A DNA stretch of 64,000 nucleotides from Moritella sp. F3. Lineage in GTDB: Bacteria > Pseudomonadota > Gammaproteobacteria > Enterobacterales > Moritellaceae. Numbering within the stretch: the stretch's first letter is position 1; each line of letters starts with the position of its first letter. The notes under the pieces were generated by a model. That model worked only from the letters and a program-made list of their open reading frames with translations, was not told the DNA's origin and searched no databases. The position numbers were made by a program, and so were the translations under genes. The stretch spans positions 558,001-622,000 of the forward strand of contig NZ_BLRL01000001.1 of NCBI RefSeq assembly GCF_015082335.1, given 5' to 3'. Shown one piece after another: positions 1-8,547 of the stretch.

Positions 1-290
1 AAGCAATAGCCATTATCAAAAACCACCGCCCTTAATTGGTAACATTTACCGTCACCTTCTACGTCTATCTGAATACTATGCAGTTTTTTCGGAACGCCCT
101 TAACTGGTCGAAACACCGAACTAAAACCACCATTATTTTCCAGCGATATATGCCCGCTAAATACCCCATGATCATGGTCGAATAACATGCAACCTTCAGA
201 CAAACCGCCCATAACGCCATCATTCGTTACTCGCCACAGCTCAATGCTCTCTTCACTACTTAAATCTACCGCACGCGTTAAATCAATCAT
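1..290 (-). CDS. CIA30-like protein (5' part only)
   Basis: The reading frame starts at 290 and runs off the left edge, so only about 96 N-terminal residues are visible. They read like the CIA30 family (complex I intermediate-associated protein 30): an early VTNDGVMGGLSEG stretch, then F-SGHISLENNGGFSS, the usual conserved signature of these beta-sandwich proteins. In bacteria the family is small, soluble and of unclear function; a role in complex I assembly is not established there. Its ATG overlaps the stop of the upstream LysR gene (ATGA at 287-290), which suggests coupled translation and a shared transcript. The family call is from the motif; the function is unknown. Confidence 0.72.
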   Translation of the reverse strand, partial: MIDLTRAVDLSSEESIELWRVTNDGVMGGLSEGCMLFDHDHGVFSGHISLENNGGFSSVFRPVKGVPKKLHSIQIDVEGDGKCYQLRAVVFDNGYC

Positions 291-1183
291 GATGGTTCCT
301 TAATCTGTTCGTTGCTAACACGTTCTTTCAGATATTTAATAAACAGCTGAGTTCGAGTATGCTCATAATCAAGAGTTGGGTAATAAGCACATACAGCGCC
401 GTGATCAACCGTAACCTCTGGCAATACCTGGATTAACTCACCCACATCAGTTAAGTCTTTGAGCATCTTTTGACTGGCAAGTAACACGCCCATACCGCAT
501 TTAGCACCGTAAAATAACGCCTCAGGATTGGTCGTTGCAAAATTACCGCGTAACGTAATACGATTACCCGTCGACAATTTTACATCACGTATCGGTCGAT
601 CACCCCAAATAAGCATATTATGTGACTCCAGATCTTCAATCTTTTCAGGCTTTCCGTATTTATCGATATAATCTGGCGAAGCAAAGAACTTGGCATCGTT
701 TTTAAACAGTTCAATGGCTTTATAACTGTGGGAGTTTAACTGCTCTAAATCACGACTAATAAACACATCAACATACGTTTCAGGCATTTGCCCTGGAGAT
801 GTCGTCAATAGTTGAATTTTAATTTTAGGGTACATCAATAAAAAGTCGTTTAAATACTTGATGATGAATTTCGACCCCACCGCGGTGGTCGCACCAATCT
901 TCAACAAACCCGTCGGCGTTTGATTAACCGAACGCGCTTCATCCACCAGCGCCATCCACTGATCAAGTTGCAACCGTGAGCGCTGATAAAACAACTGCCC
1001 CGCTTCAGTCTGATCTAATGAACGCGTAGTTCGCTTCAATAACTGCACCCCGACTTTATCTTCTAGCCAATTAATACGCTTACTGATCGCAGAACCTGTC
1101 GTATTAAGCTGGTAAGCGGCCCCGTTAAAACTCCCCTCCTCAACCACTTTAATGTAGCTACGTACACACATAATCCAATCCAT
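287..1183 (-). CDS. LysR-family transcriptional regulator
   Basis: Predicted 298-residue LysR regulator. Residues 1-60 form the winged helix-turn-helix (VVEEGSFNGAAYQLNTTGSA, then SKRINWLEDKVGVQLLKRTT). The remainder is the two-lobed effector-binding domain, ending with a typical LysR tail. A longer frame opens at 1216, but the start at 1183 (MDWIMCVRSY) has a GGGG ribosome site five bases upstream and gives the usual family N-terminus. It is close to the CrgA/DsdC-like 'single HTH plus substrate-binding' group that often controls oxidoreductases. It is followed, with a 4-bp overlap, by the CIA30-like gene, a likely co-transcribed partner. The effector is unknown. Confidence 0.88.
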   Translation of the reverse strand: MDWIMCVRSYIKVVEEGSFNGAAYQLNTTGSAISKRINWLEDKVGVQLLKRTTRSLDQTEAGQLFYQRSRLQLDQWMALVDEARSVNQTPTGLLKIGATTAVGSKFIIKYLNDFLLMYPKIKIQLLTTSPGQMPETYVDVFISRDLEQLNSHSYKAIELFKNDAKFFASPDYIDKYGKPEKIEDLESHNMLIWGDRPIRDVKLSTGNRITLRGNFATTNPEALFYGAKCGMGVLLASQKMLKDLTDVGELIQVLPEVTVDHGAVCAYYPTLDYEHTRTQLFIKYLKERVSNEQIKEPS

Positions 1184-1266
1184 CACGACCCCGCTTACAA
1201 ACATGTGACTGAACAAACATTCAGTCCTAATAAGCGTTAATCTAGCATGGTTATATTATTTTATGG

Positions 1267-1324
1267 CTAAAAAAAAGCCTTAACCCGATAATCCCCTATA
1301 TAGCAGGAATCGAGGTTAAGGCTT
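1267..1324 (-). terminator. Rho-independent terminator of the protease pair
   Basis: An 11-bp perfect inverted repeat (AAGCCTTAACC at 1275-1285, GGTTAAGGCTT at 1314-1324) is followed, on the leftward transcript, by a run of eight T. It lies just after the protease stop codon and before the LysR gene, so it should end the 3205-1344 transcript. Confidence 0.8.
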
Positions 1325-1343
1325 AATTTATCATCGTGTTAGG

Positions 1344-2525
1344 TTATTTCGCGGCTTTTACTGCAAAGTAATCCAATACAATTTTAGTTTTACCAGTTAA
1401 ATCACCCACAGGTTTAAATTCAACATCGATGTTATCCGTGTCAGTTTTGAAGGTATTCACTTTAAGGAATAGCGCATCGCTTTTAGCGGTATTGACGTCA
1501 ATATTAACTGCAACAGCACGTCCGTTAACGAACAGGTCAAACGCAGGTGTATTTTTATCCTTCGGAATCACAAATTCGATACTGTAGCTTGAACCCGCAT
1601 TCGTATAAGCCATGGTTTTTAAACCACCGTCATCAGTCCAAAAAGTCTCAGACATACCAATATTTTCTGCTTTCCAATAACTGAAATAAGCATGGTAGTC
1701 ATCGGCATTTTCTGGCGACGTTGAACTCCACATTACCTTATCCAGTTGCACTTCTTCAGTATAACTAAAGCCATGCTCTTGCATCGCTTTGTTGATCCAT
1801 GGCAGTTTAATAGCAACGTCTTCAAACGTATCACTCCAGCCAAACTCGGTGTAATACTGCAAACCAATTTCACCTAATAGATAAAACTCACCATCTTTTT
1901 CCACCGTAATACCAGAACCACTATCACCATGAATGATCAACCACTGCAGATCACTTTGTTTGAAGTGATCGGGTTTAAAGGAATACTCAGACAGCCATTT
2001 CTTATCAACGTCATTGTACTCAACGTATTTTTTGCCCCCATTACGGCTATTATAATTCCCAAAACCGACTGAATTGACTTCATAGCGTTTGTCTTTAGGG
2101 AATAACGTTTCCGTTGCTAACTTAGCTGGTTTAATGCCACGAATTGGTGTATCCAAACGGACAAGTGCGAAATCATATATGTCGTCTTTAAACTCATATT
2201 CCCCGTACTCACCGTTAGGATCGGTTGATGCAGAAACTGACTTAACCGTGGTGTATTCACCATTTTCATCTTTTTCAAACGAAGTACAAGTCACCGTATT
2301 ACGGTATGATTGTGATTTAGAACCGGATACGTGATTTGCAGTGATCACCCAGAACGGGTCGATTAACGTCGCAGAGCCAGCATTCATATGACATGCAAAA
2401 TCAAACTTACTCTGTAATGCAAAAGTCTTATGTTGAGACACTGAACGGTCATAACGTGCAAGCCCGGCATTCGCCGTCATCGAAATAGACGTTAGAACAG
2501 CTGCAGCAATAAGTAATTTTTTCAT
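1344..2525 (-). CDS. Secreted trypsin-like serine protease (S1 family)
   Basis: 393 residues with a Sec signal peptide (cleavage near TANA-GLAR, residue 20). The S1 catalytic triad is visible: His65 in VITANHVSG, Asp118 in YDFALV and Ser202 in HGDSGSG. Cys46 and Cys80 could form the usual disulfide around the His loop. The protease fold ends near residue 250. The last 140 residues form a beta-rich C-terminal domain of unknown role, perhaps substrate or surface binding. The gene follows a secreted partner with a TAATG start-stop overlap, so both are made from one transcript and probably exported together. The target is unknown; an extracellular or periplasmic nutritional or virulence-type protease is plausible. 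Confidence 0.88.
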   Translation of the reverse strand: MKKLLIAAAVLTSISMTANAGLARYDRSVSQHKTFALQSKFDFACHMNAGSATLIDPFWVITANHVSGSKSQSYRNTVTCTSFEKDENGEYTTVKSVSASTDPNGEYGEYEFKDDIYDFALVRLDTPIRGIKPAKLATETLFPKDKRYEVNSVGFGNYNSRNGGKKYVEYNDVDKKWLSEYSFKPDHFKQSDLQWLIIHGDSGSGITVEKDGEFYLLGEIGLQYYTEFGWSDTFEDVAIKLPWINKAMQEHGFSYTEEVQLDKVMWSSTSPENADDYHAYFSYWKAENIGMSETFWTDDGGLKTMAYTNAGSSYSIEFVIPKDKNTPAFDLFVNGRAVAVNIDVNTAKSDALFLKVNTFKTDTDNIDVEFKPVGDLTGKTKIVLDYFAVKAAK

Positions 2526-3205
2526 TATTTAACCTCGCTTAAATTGATTGCTTCTAAGCTGTGATAACCTTCTGACTGCGAGTAATCCCACTGACGAGCA
2601 ACACGTTTATAAGTCACGGTTAATTGATCATCAATCGAGGTAGTGTTAAAGACAATACTGTTTTGAACTCCAGTCATGTGCGTTGTAATGTCATTTTTGA
2701 TGGTCACGCATTGCTGCTTAATACAAGCAGTCACATCCGCCGAAGACAGCCAATTGTGCGTATAAAGATCAAGTTTATAGCGACCAATACCCTCTGCTTT
2801 GACGTCAAAGCTAAAGCCACCATCATTCAGCACCATGGCGTGATTAAATTGATCAGCATAATCGGCATAACTACCACCATCCCAGCTATAACGATTGGCG
2901 TGGACAGGTTCATCACCAGGCATATGCTTAATAGAACCTATGTCTGTTAACGCACCAATTTTATCGCTATTCGGTTTTTCAACAAATGTATCGACACCAT
3001 AGAAAAACTGCCAATCAAGCCCTGCTAATTGAATATCTTTACGATGACCAGCACCCGATAATTCATAACCATTAAACTCACTGATGATGGATAGATTCTC
3101 TGTGCCTGCTTTGGAGATATTCGATAGGTTATTTAAATCTACCTCGATCTCACTAGCCGCTACAGATGAAGAACATAGCAAAATTGCTAGCATTGATTTT
3201 TTCAT
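2525..3205 (-). CDS. Secreted protein of unknown function, partner of the protease
   Basis: 226 residues with a clear signal peptide (MKKSMLAILLCSSSVAAS, cleavage after about residue 17). The mature part is rich in aromatic and beta-forming residues and holds one adjacent cysteine pair region (ACIKQQC), probably a small disulfide loop in a beta-sandwich. I do not recognise a named family. Its stop overlaps the protease start (TAATG), a coupling that points to a stoichiometric or functional partner such as an inhibitor, chaperone or targeting protein. That is inference. A weak AAGG-type ribosome site lies upstream of the start. Confidence 0.72.
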   Translation of the reverse strand: MKKSMLAILLCSSSVAASEIEVDLNNLSNISKAGTENLSIISEFNGYELSGAGHRKDIQLAGLDWQFFYGVDTFVEKPNSDKIGALTDIGSIKHMPGDEPVHANRYSWDGGSYADYADQFNHAMVLNDGGFSFDVKAEGIGRYKLDLYTHNWLSSADVTACIKQQCVTIKNDITTHMTGVQNSIVFNTTSIDDQLTVTYKRVARQWDYSQSEGYHSLEAINLSEVK

Positions 3206-3443
3206 AACTTTTCCTTTGTAAGATGAAAGGCATAAGTTTATAGCGAGTATTTACGGCTAGTGTAAGGGTTTGTAAGAATTGGAAGCATTCAATTTATTAT
3301 GCTAATCACTTAACATATATGATATTTTTTTAGATAATTAACATGATCTAGCTACCATTTATGGCGCACACAAAACAAACAATTAAGTCCCAGCTAGACT
3401 CAATCAGATTCCAAAAAACGTTATTATCATTCATACAGCCTTA

Positions 3444-4667
3444 ATGTACACTGATTTCATGAATATAAAAGCAGCCCCATTTAACAAAATCCCACTTGCC
3501 TTAGCCATGATGATTATTGCTACAGGACAAGTCGGTGTCAGCATTTACCTGCCTTCATTGCCGTTGATAAGCCGTGAACTTGGTGTATCTCAAGCTGATG
3601 TGCAGCAACTCGTCACTCTGTTTTTACTGGGGTTTGGATTATCACAACTTTTCTACGGCCCGCTCTCTGATGCCATTGGCCGTCGCCCGGTATTCTTACT
3701 GGGTCAAGGTATCTATTTAGTCGGGACGCTTATTTGTGTACTACTTCCAGACAGCTATACCGCACTCATTATAGGCCGGCTATTACAAGGTTTAGGTGCA
3801 GGTAGTGCATCTGTACTGGGACGTAGTGTGCTACGGGATAGCTACAGTGGCAGTCAATTAGTACAAGCGCTGTCTTATATGTCGATCACGGCCTCTATAT
3901 TACCGATTGTAGCCCCTGTTGTCGGCGGTTGGGCGGCATGGCATTTCGGCTGGCAATCCGTGTTCAGCTTTGTATTATTGTATCTATCGGCTATTTTGAC
4001 CCTTGGTTATTTTGTATTACCAGAAACGCTACCCCATCCGGTCACCAAGTTTAAAATTAAAGAAACAATACGAGGCTATTGGCATTTATCTCGAAACTAC
4101 CAAGTGATCTCATCGGCTAGCTATAACTGGATTGGGTATTTATCAACACTGGTGTCCGTGTCACTGCTGCCTTTTTTATTACAAGAAGGATTAAACCTCA
4201 GTGCCGCAGAGTATGGCGAAGTGATGATCATTCCTTCTGCAGGATTATTAATCGGTAGCTTGATATTAAATAAATTGAATAAACGTTTCACCACCAATCA
4301 ATTGATGTACTTAGCATCGAGTATCATGATGATTGCTGGCTGTTGGCTGGTCTTCAATGAGATGTCTTTAGTCAATCTTATATTTGGCTTTACCCTGTTA
4401 ACAATCGCACAGGGCATCAGCTTCCCACTATCAATCAGTATGTTGCTTGCCCCGCACAGTAAACAAGTAGGTGCGGTATCTGCATTGTCAGGATCTGTGC
4501 AAATGTGTTTAGCAGGTCTTGTCGGTGGATTCTTGATTAATCACTTTATCGATAGCCAGATGAATCTTGGTCTGTTTTATTTAATCACAGGCTCATCGAT
4601 TGCGTTAGTCCTCACCCACAGCCGTTACAAACAGCGGCTTGCAGCTAGTACTAAATGTTATCAATAA
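3444..4667 (+). CDS. Bcr/CflA (EmrD-like) MFS drug efflux transporter
   Basis: 407 residues with about twelve membrane helices. The N-terminal half has the drug:H+ antiporter signatures: a YLPSLPLI-type first helix, the loop 2-3 motif GPLSDAIGRRPVF, and GRLLQGLGAGSASVLGRSVL in helix 4. It fits the Bcr/CflA family (12 helices, export of small amphipathic drugs by proton exchange) and resembles EmrD. An in-frame ATG 15 bases downstream (3459) is an alternative start; neither has a clear ribosome site. Its 3' end overlaps the convergent deacylase gene by 17 bp. The substrate cannot be told from sequence. Confidence 0.88.
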   Translation: MYTDFMNIKAAPFNKIPLALAMMIIATGQVGVSIYLPSLPLISRELGVSQADVQQLVTLFLLGFGLSQLFYGPLSDAIGRRPVFLLGQGIYLVGTLICVLLPDSYTALIIGRLLQGLGAGSASVLGRSVLRDSYSGSQLVQALSYMSITASILPIVAPVVGGWAAWHFGWQSVFSFVLLYLSAILTLGYFVLPETLPHPVTKFKIKETIRGYWHLSRNYQVISSASYNWIGYLSTLVSVSLLPFLLQEGLNLSAAEYGEVMIIPSAGLLIGSLILNKLNKRFTTNQLMYLASSIMMIAGCWLVFNEMSLVNLIFGFTLLTIAQGISFPLSISMLLAPHSKQVGAVSALSGSVQMCLAGLVGGFLINHFIDSQMNLGLFYLITGSSIALVLTHSRYKQRLAASTKCYQ

Positions 4668-5154
4668 CGCGGGCTTCATGACCAGTAGCTTGTAGGAACA
4701 AGTGACTTTGTGCTTTGGTCAATACATAGGTTTCGGTATTGATCAAAGGATGACATTGAAATGCCGTTTGCAGCCAAACATCATTATCAATGAGTAGCTC
4801 GACATGGCACTCACTATCATTATGCAGCGCCAGCAAAGATACCGAACCTGGCTTAACACCTAGGTACTTATATAATCGCTCTGCGGAAGCAAACCCTAAA
4901 CGAGATACGGCCAATTGCTTAGAGAGCAGCTTTAAATCAATCTGTTTTTCTGGTGTCGTTAATAATAAAAAATGACGACGACCAGGGTTATCTCGTAAGA
5001 ATAGATTTTTTATCCGTGCGCCTTCACGTTGTAAATCTAACTTATCGGCATCATCACACGTAGCTAGTGCGGCATGTTGATAAAAGAGAGGCTCAATACA
5101 GAGCTGAGTGAGTAATGCATCGAGGGACGCTTTTGTTATCATTATTTCATTCAT
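4651..5154 (-). CDS. YbaK/ProX-type aminoacyl-tRNA deacylase
   Basis: 167 residues spanning the YbaK/ProRS-editing fold. Recognisable features are the KNLFLRDNPGRRHFLL segment, the SRLGFASAERLYKYLGVKPGSVS segment and the conserved lysine in KNLF. These match the stand-alone ProX/PrdX branch, which hydrolyses Ala-tRNA(Pro) mischarged by prolyl-tRNA synthetase. That activity is family knowledge, not shown here. The start may be at 5154 or at the in-frame ATG at 5142. It is monocistronic and convergent with the MFS gene. Confidence 0.85.
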   Translation of the reverse strand: MNEIMITKASLDALLTQLCIEPLFYQHAALATCDDADKLDLQREGARIKNLFLRDNPGRRHFLLLTTPEKQIDLKLLSKQLAVSRLGFASAERLYKYLGVKPGSVSLLALHNDSECHVELLIDNDVWLQTAFQCHPLINTETYVLTKAQSHLFLQATGHEARVIDNI

Positions 5155-5202
5155 CCAATCACAATACCTTATTTACCTTGAAACACAACCATAAATAACC
5201 CC

Positions 5203-5235
5203 ATGAATAAACTCATGAATAAACTCATGAATAAA
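5203..5235. repeat. 12-bp tandem repeat, 2.75 copies
   Basis: ATGAATAAACTC occurs at 5203-5214 and 5215-5226, followed by ATGAATAAA at 5227-5235. It sits in the promoter region of the lipoprotein gene starting at 5331. It may be simple slippage. Confidence 0.7.
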
Positions 5236-5330
5236 ACCTGCTACGCTGTTGTAGCACATGCATTAAACACAAACAAAGTGGCCATTTTTTGCTATTATTA
5301 TTCATTATCGGATTTAAGAAGGTAGGCAAT

Positions 5331-5807
5331 ATGTCAGTATGGAAGAGTCTGGTGATTGTATGTGTTTTGGTACTGAGCGGATGTACTAACATACAAAATT
5401 TACGCGATCTGGATGTGAGTTTAATTAAGATAGAATCGATACCATCAGCAGGGTTATCGCCCCGCTTTAACGTGCATTTATTAGTCTCAAACCCCAATGC
5501 CCAAGATTTAAATATTGAAGGGGTCAGTTTACAACTTAATGTGGCCGACAAAAAAGTCCTGTCCGGTGTATCAAACCAGATACCAGAGCTAAAGGCCTAC
5601 AGTGAAACGCCAATCGAAGTACAAGCCAACGTCAATTTGTTTTATATATTCAAAGTACTCACCTCCTTCAATCAACACTCAGATGAAGGAATTAAGTATC
5701 AACTTAAAGCAACCATAGATCCGCAAGGCTTTATTCCATTAAATGTCACTAAAGAAGGTGTTTTAGATGAGGATATTTTACAAGGGCTTTCTACAATGGC
5801 TAAGTAG
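5331..5807 (+). CDS. LEA2/WHy-domain lipoprotein
   Basis: 158 residues. A longer frame opens at 5289, but the ATG at 5331 has an AAGGTAGG ribosome site and gives a proper lipoprotein signal: hydrophobic core then lipobox LSGC, with the acylated cysteine near residue 18. The mature part is a single LEA type 2 (Water stress and Hypersensitive response, WHy) domain: FNVHLLVSNPNAQDLNIEGV followed by alternating strands. Bacterial LEA2 lipoproteins are small envelope proteins of uncertain, possibly stress-protective, function. Position 2 of the mature protein is Thr, which suggests outer-membrane sorting. A terminator follows at 5866-5903. Confidence 0.83.
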   Translation: MSVWKSLVIVCVLVLSGCTNIQNLRDLDVSLIKIESIPSAGLSPRFNVHLLVSNPNAQDLNIEGVSLQLNVADKKVLSGVSNQIPELKAYSETPIEVQANVNLFYIFKVLTSFNQHSDEGIKYQLKATIDPQGFIPLNVTKEGVLDEDILQGLSTMAK

Positions 5808-5865
5808 CACCATGACATAATGCCGTGTGGAATAAAATACTATGGTGAAAAGTAAATCGTCAGAT

Positions 5866-5903
5866 AAAAAAATACCGCACACAATAAAGTGAGCGGTATT
5901 TTT
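5866..5903. terminator. Bidirectional Rho-independent terminator
   Basis: Inverted repeat AAAAATACCGC (5868-5878) and GCGGTATTTTT (5893-5903). The A-run on one side and T-run on the other allow termination in both directions. It separates the convergent lipoprotein and rhlE genes. Confidence 0.85.
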
Positions 5904-5935
5904 ATACTATGTTTTATACTACAGAAACCTAGTCG

Positions 5936-7147
5936 TTACTTTTTAACTGGACGGCGGCGACGTGGTGGCTGTGAGCGTTTTGGTACATAACCTAAGATAG
6001 AGTCAGGAATACCAACTTTCGCAACAAAACCTTCTACTTCTTTACGTTCGATAACGTGCTCTAGTAATTGTTCGATAGCGCATAAGCTGCGGAAATCATC
6101 ACGAGATACCAGTGAAATAGCTTCACCCGTTGCACCAGCACGACCAGTTCGACCGATACGGTGAACATAATCCGCCGCTTCTTCAGGCAAATCGTAGTTC
6201 ACTACACGATCTAAATCATCAATATCGATACCACGAGAAGCAACACCTGTCGCAACAAGTAAGCCTAGATCACCGGCTTTAAACTCTGCAAGTAACTGCT
6301 CACGCATCGCTTGACTACGACCACTGTGGAATGATTCCGCTTTGATACCGCGTTTTTCAAGCTGAGCAACTAGTTTAGCTGCACCACGTTTTGTCTCAAT
6401 AAAGATTAACGCTTGCTTCCAATCGTTTTCAATAATCAAATGGCTAAGCAATGCCGATTTCACATCTTTATCAACCACTGTTAACCATTGTTCAATTTCT
6501 GGTGCAGTAGTGTTTTCTGGTTCAATCGAAATTTCTAGCGCGTAGTTAATCGCTGTTTTTGCTAAGAAACGCACTTTGTTCGATAACGTTGCCGAGAACA
6601 ATAGATTTTGACGTTCTTGTGGTAAACGCTCAATGATTTTGTTGATGTCGTTAACAAAACCCATGTCTAGCATTCTATCCGCTTCATCGATAACCAATAC
6701 TTCGAGTTCATCGAAATGCAGCGCTCGTTGATGGATCATATCTAATAAACGACCTGGCGTCGCAACCAGAATATCAACACCTTCGATTAGACGTTGTTTC
6801 TGTGGTTCTAGATCAACACCACCGTACATCGCCATTGATGTAAGGTGTAAATGACGACCGTATTGCTCGATATTTTCTGCAACCTGAACAGCTAATTCGC
6901 GTGTTGGCGTTAAGATCAACGCACGAATACGTTTAGCACGTAGTGTGTGTTTGTGGCTGAACATTTGTAACAATGGTAATACAAAACTTGCTGTTTTACC
7001 TGTACCTGTTTGCGCAGCCGCGATCAGGTTTTTACCCGATAAAATAGCCGGTATTGCTTTTTGTTGAATTGGAGTTGGTTGCGTGTAGCCTTGTTCAGCT
7101 ACTGCTTGTGTAATTAATTTGTTTAATCCAAACTTAGAAAATGGCAT
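5936..7147 (-). CDS. rhlE: DEAD-box RNA helicase, RhlE type
   Basis: 403 residues containing the full DEAD-box core: Q motif (YTQPTPIQQKAIP), Walker A AAQTGTGKT, motif Ia PTRELAVQ, motif II DEAD with RMLDMGF, SAT motif III, and HRIGRTGRAG motif VI. The short, Arg/Pro/Lys-rich C-terminus after motif VI is typical of RhlE rather than DeaD, SrmB or DbpA. RhlE unwinds RNA duplexes and acts in ribosome maturation and RNA decay. Such helicases are often cold-induced, but no cold-shock box was identified here. The leader between 7148 and 7260 is long. It has its own terminator at 5866-5903. Confidence 0.9.
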   Translation of the reverse strand: MPFSKFGLNKLITQAVAEQGYTQPTPIQQKAIPAILSGKNLIAAAQTGTGKTASFVLPLLQMFSHKHTLRAKRIRALILTPTRELAVQVAENIEQYGRHLHLTSMAMYGGVDLEPQKQRLIEGVDILVATPGRLLDMIHQRALHFDELEVLVIDEADRMLDMGFVNDINKIIERLPQERQNLLFSATLSNKVRFLAKTAINYALEISIEPENTTAPEIEQWLTVVDKDVKSALLSHLIIENDWKQALIFIETKRGAAKLVAQLEKRGIKAESFHSGRSQAMREQLLAEFKAGDLGLLVATGVASRGIDIDDLDRVVNYDLPEEAADYVHRIGRTGRAGATGEAISLVSRDDFRSLCAIEQLLEHVIERKEVEGFVAKVGIPDSILGYVPKRSQPPRRRRPVKK

Positions 7148-7449
7148 TTTTGATCTCAGGTATTTGATAAATAGGTAAAATAAACTTAAATAGATAAACT
7201 GCTAAGGTTGGAATTAATAACAGTTTTATATTGGCGTGCATTCTAACACGAAGCAAGGCTTGCGGGGTAACTTAACGTTTACTGTTTTTATTTTGATACA
7301 TCAACGGGTCTGTCTGCTGAATTAACTAAAGCATAAAAACCAATATCTTGAATAAATAGTTCTCAATTTATGTCATATTATGATGATAGCGCTTAATTTT
7401 AGGATTTTTCTTGTGACATTCTCTAAATCAACCAAAGAGTACATAATTT
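7148..7449. other. Divergent intergenic region, rhlE / GTPase pair
   Basis: 302 bp holding the promoters of rhlE (leftward) and the GTPase operon (rightward). The part 7320-7449 is AT-rich. No operator, repeat or small gene could be supported. Confidence 0.5.
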
Positions 7450-8547
7450 ATGTTTGATGCCATTAAAGGGTTCATCAACCCAAGTAAAAACCCTGATATA
7501 TCCCAAGCATTCGAATATCAAAATACGCATTTGCCAACATTATGGCTACTGGGTAAAACAGGCGCAGGTAAATCATCACTGATCCAAGCAGTGACAGGCA
7601 ATAGTGACGTTGAAATTGGTAATGGATTCGAACCTTGTACCATGACATCACACGCTTATAGTTATCCTAAAGCAACGCCCCTACTCCGCTTTCTTGATAC
7701 TCGCGGTTTGTCTGAGGCTGATTATGATCCTGCTGAGGATATCCAGATCAGCGCGCAACAAGGTCACGCCTTACTCATTATTGCTAAAGCCGAAGAACCA
7801 GAACAGCGTGATGTTATCAACGCCCTCAGCAAAATAAAAAAACAAGGTTCAATCAAGCAAATCTTAGTCGTACACACGGCGGTAAAACAACTTAGCGTAG
7901 ATGAACAAAACAAAACAGTGCAATACAACCAGCAGCAGTTTGAAAAGATATGGGGGAGCGAAATAGCCCATGCTGAAGTGGACTTTGAGCTTACTAACGG
8001 AAAGGCGTTTGGCATACCGGCACTAACAGAAGAGCTAACTAGACTATTACCTATCATCCAGCAGTTTAATCATGACCAACAGCATGCCGATACCGAAGGT
8101 GCTAACTTTCAAAAACTAAAAACTGAAATACTCTGGTATGCAGGTGCCGCAGGTGCTGCCGATGCCATTCCAGCTGTTGGTCTTGTCGCGGTACCAAGCA
8201 TGCAAGCAAAAATGCTCCACAGCTTGGCAAATCAATACGGCGTCGATTGGGATAAACAAGCATTTGCAGAGTTTATCGGTACCTTAGGATCGGGGTTTGC
8301 CTTTCAATATGCGTCCAAGCTCGGTATTCGCCAATTAGTAAAACTCATTCCCGCTTATGGGCAAACCATAGGCAGTGCATCCGCTGCTGTAATTAGTTTT
8401 GCATCAACCTATGCCATTGGCCGCGCGGCTTGCAAATACATGTATCACAAGAGTAAAGGCGAGGCAGTCTCGAATCAAGATATGCAGAATATTTACAAAG
8501 ACGCATTAGCAAATATTAAAGAGGTAGCGAAAAGTGAAACGCGTTAA
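7450..8547 (+). CDS. GTPase with DUF697-like membrane-associated C-terminus
   Basis: 365 residues. The G domain starts with the Walker A/G1 motif GKTGAGKSS (about residues 35-43), followed by a G3 motif in FLDTRGLSE. The usual G4 NKxD is not evident; HTAVK stands in its place. From about residue 225 the chain becomes Gly/Ala-rich and hydrophobic (WYAGAAGAADAIPAVG and following), the pattern of the DUF697 domain found behind YcjF/YfjP-like GTPases, which associates with membranes. It overlaps the next GTPase gene by 14 bp, so the two are translated together and probably work as a pair. The cellular role is unknown. Confidence 0.8.
   Translation: MFDAIKGFINPSKNPDISQAFEYQNTHLPTLWLLGKTGAGKSSLIQAVTGNSDVEIGNGFEPCTMTSHAYSYPKATPLLRFLDTRGLSEADYDPAEDIQISAQQGHALLIIAKAEEPEQRDVINALSKIKKQGSIKQILVVHTAVKQLSVDEQNKTVQYNQQQFEKIWGSEIAHAEVDFELTNGKAFGIPALTEELTRLLPIIQQFNHDQQHADTEGANFQKLKTEILWYAGAAGAADAIPAVGLVAVPSMQAKMLHSLANQYGVDWDKQAFAEFIGTLGSGFAFQYASKLGIRQLVKLIPAYGQTIGSASAAVISFASTYAIGRAACKYMYHKSKGEAVSNQDMQNIYKDALANIKEVAKSETR

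Noticed and set aside
5203..5235. Short repeats as a CRISPR or iteron array
   Set aside because: Only 2.75 units of 12 bp with no spacers and no replication or Cas gene nearby.
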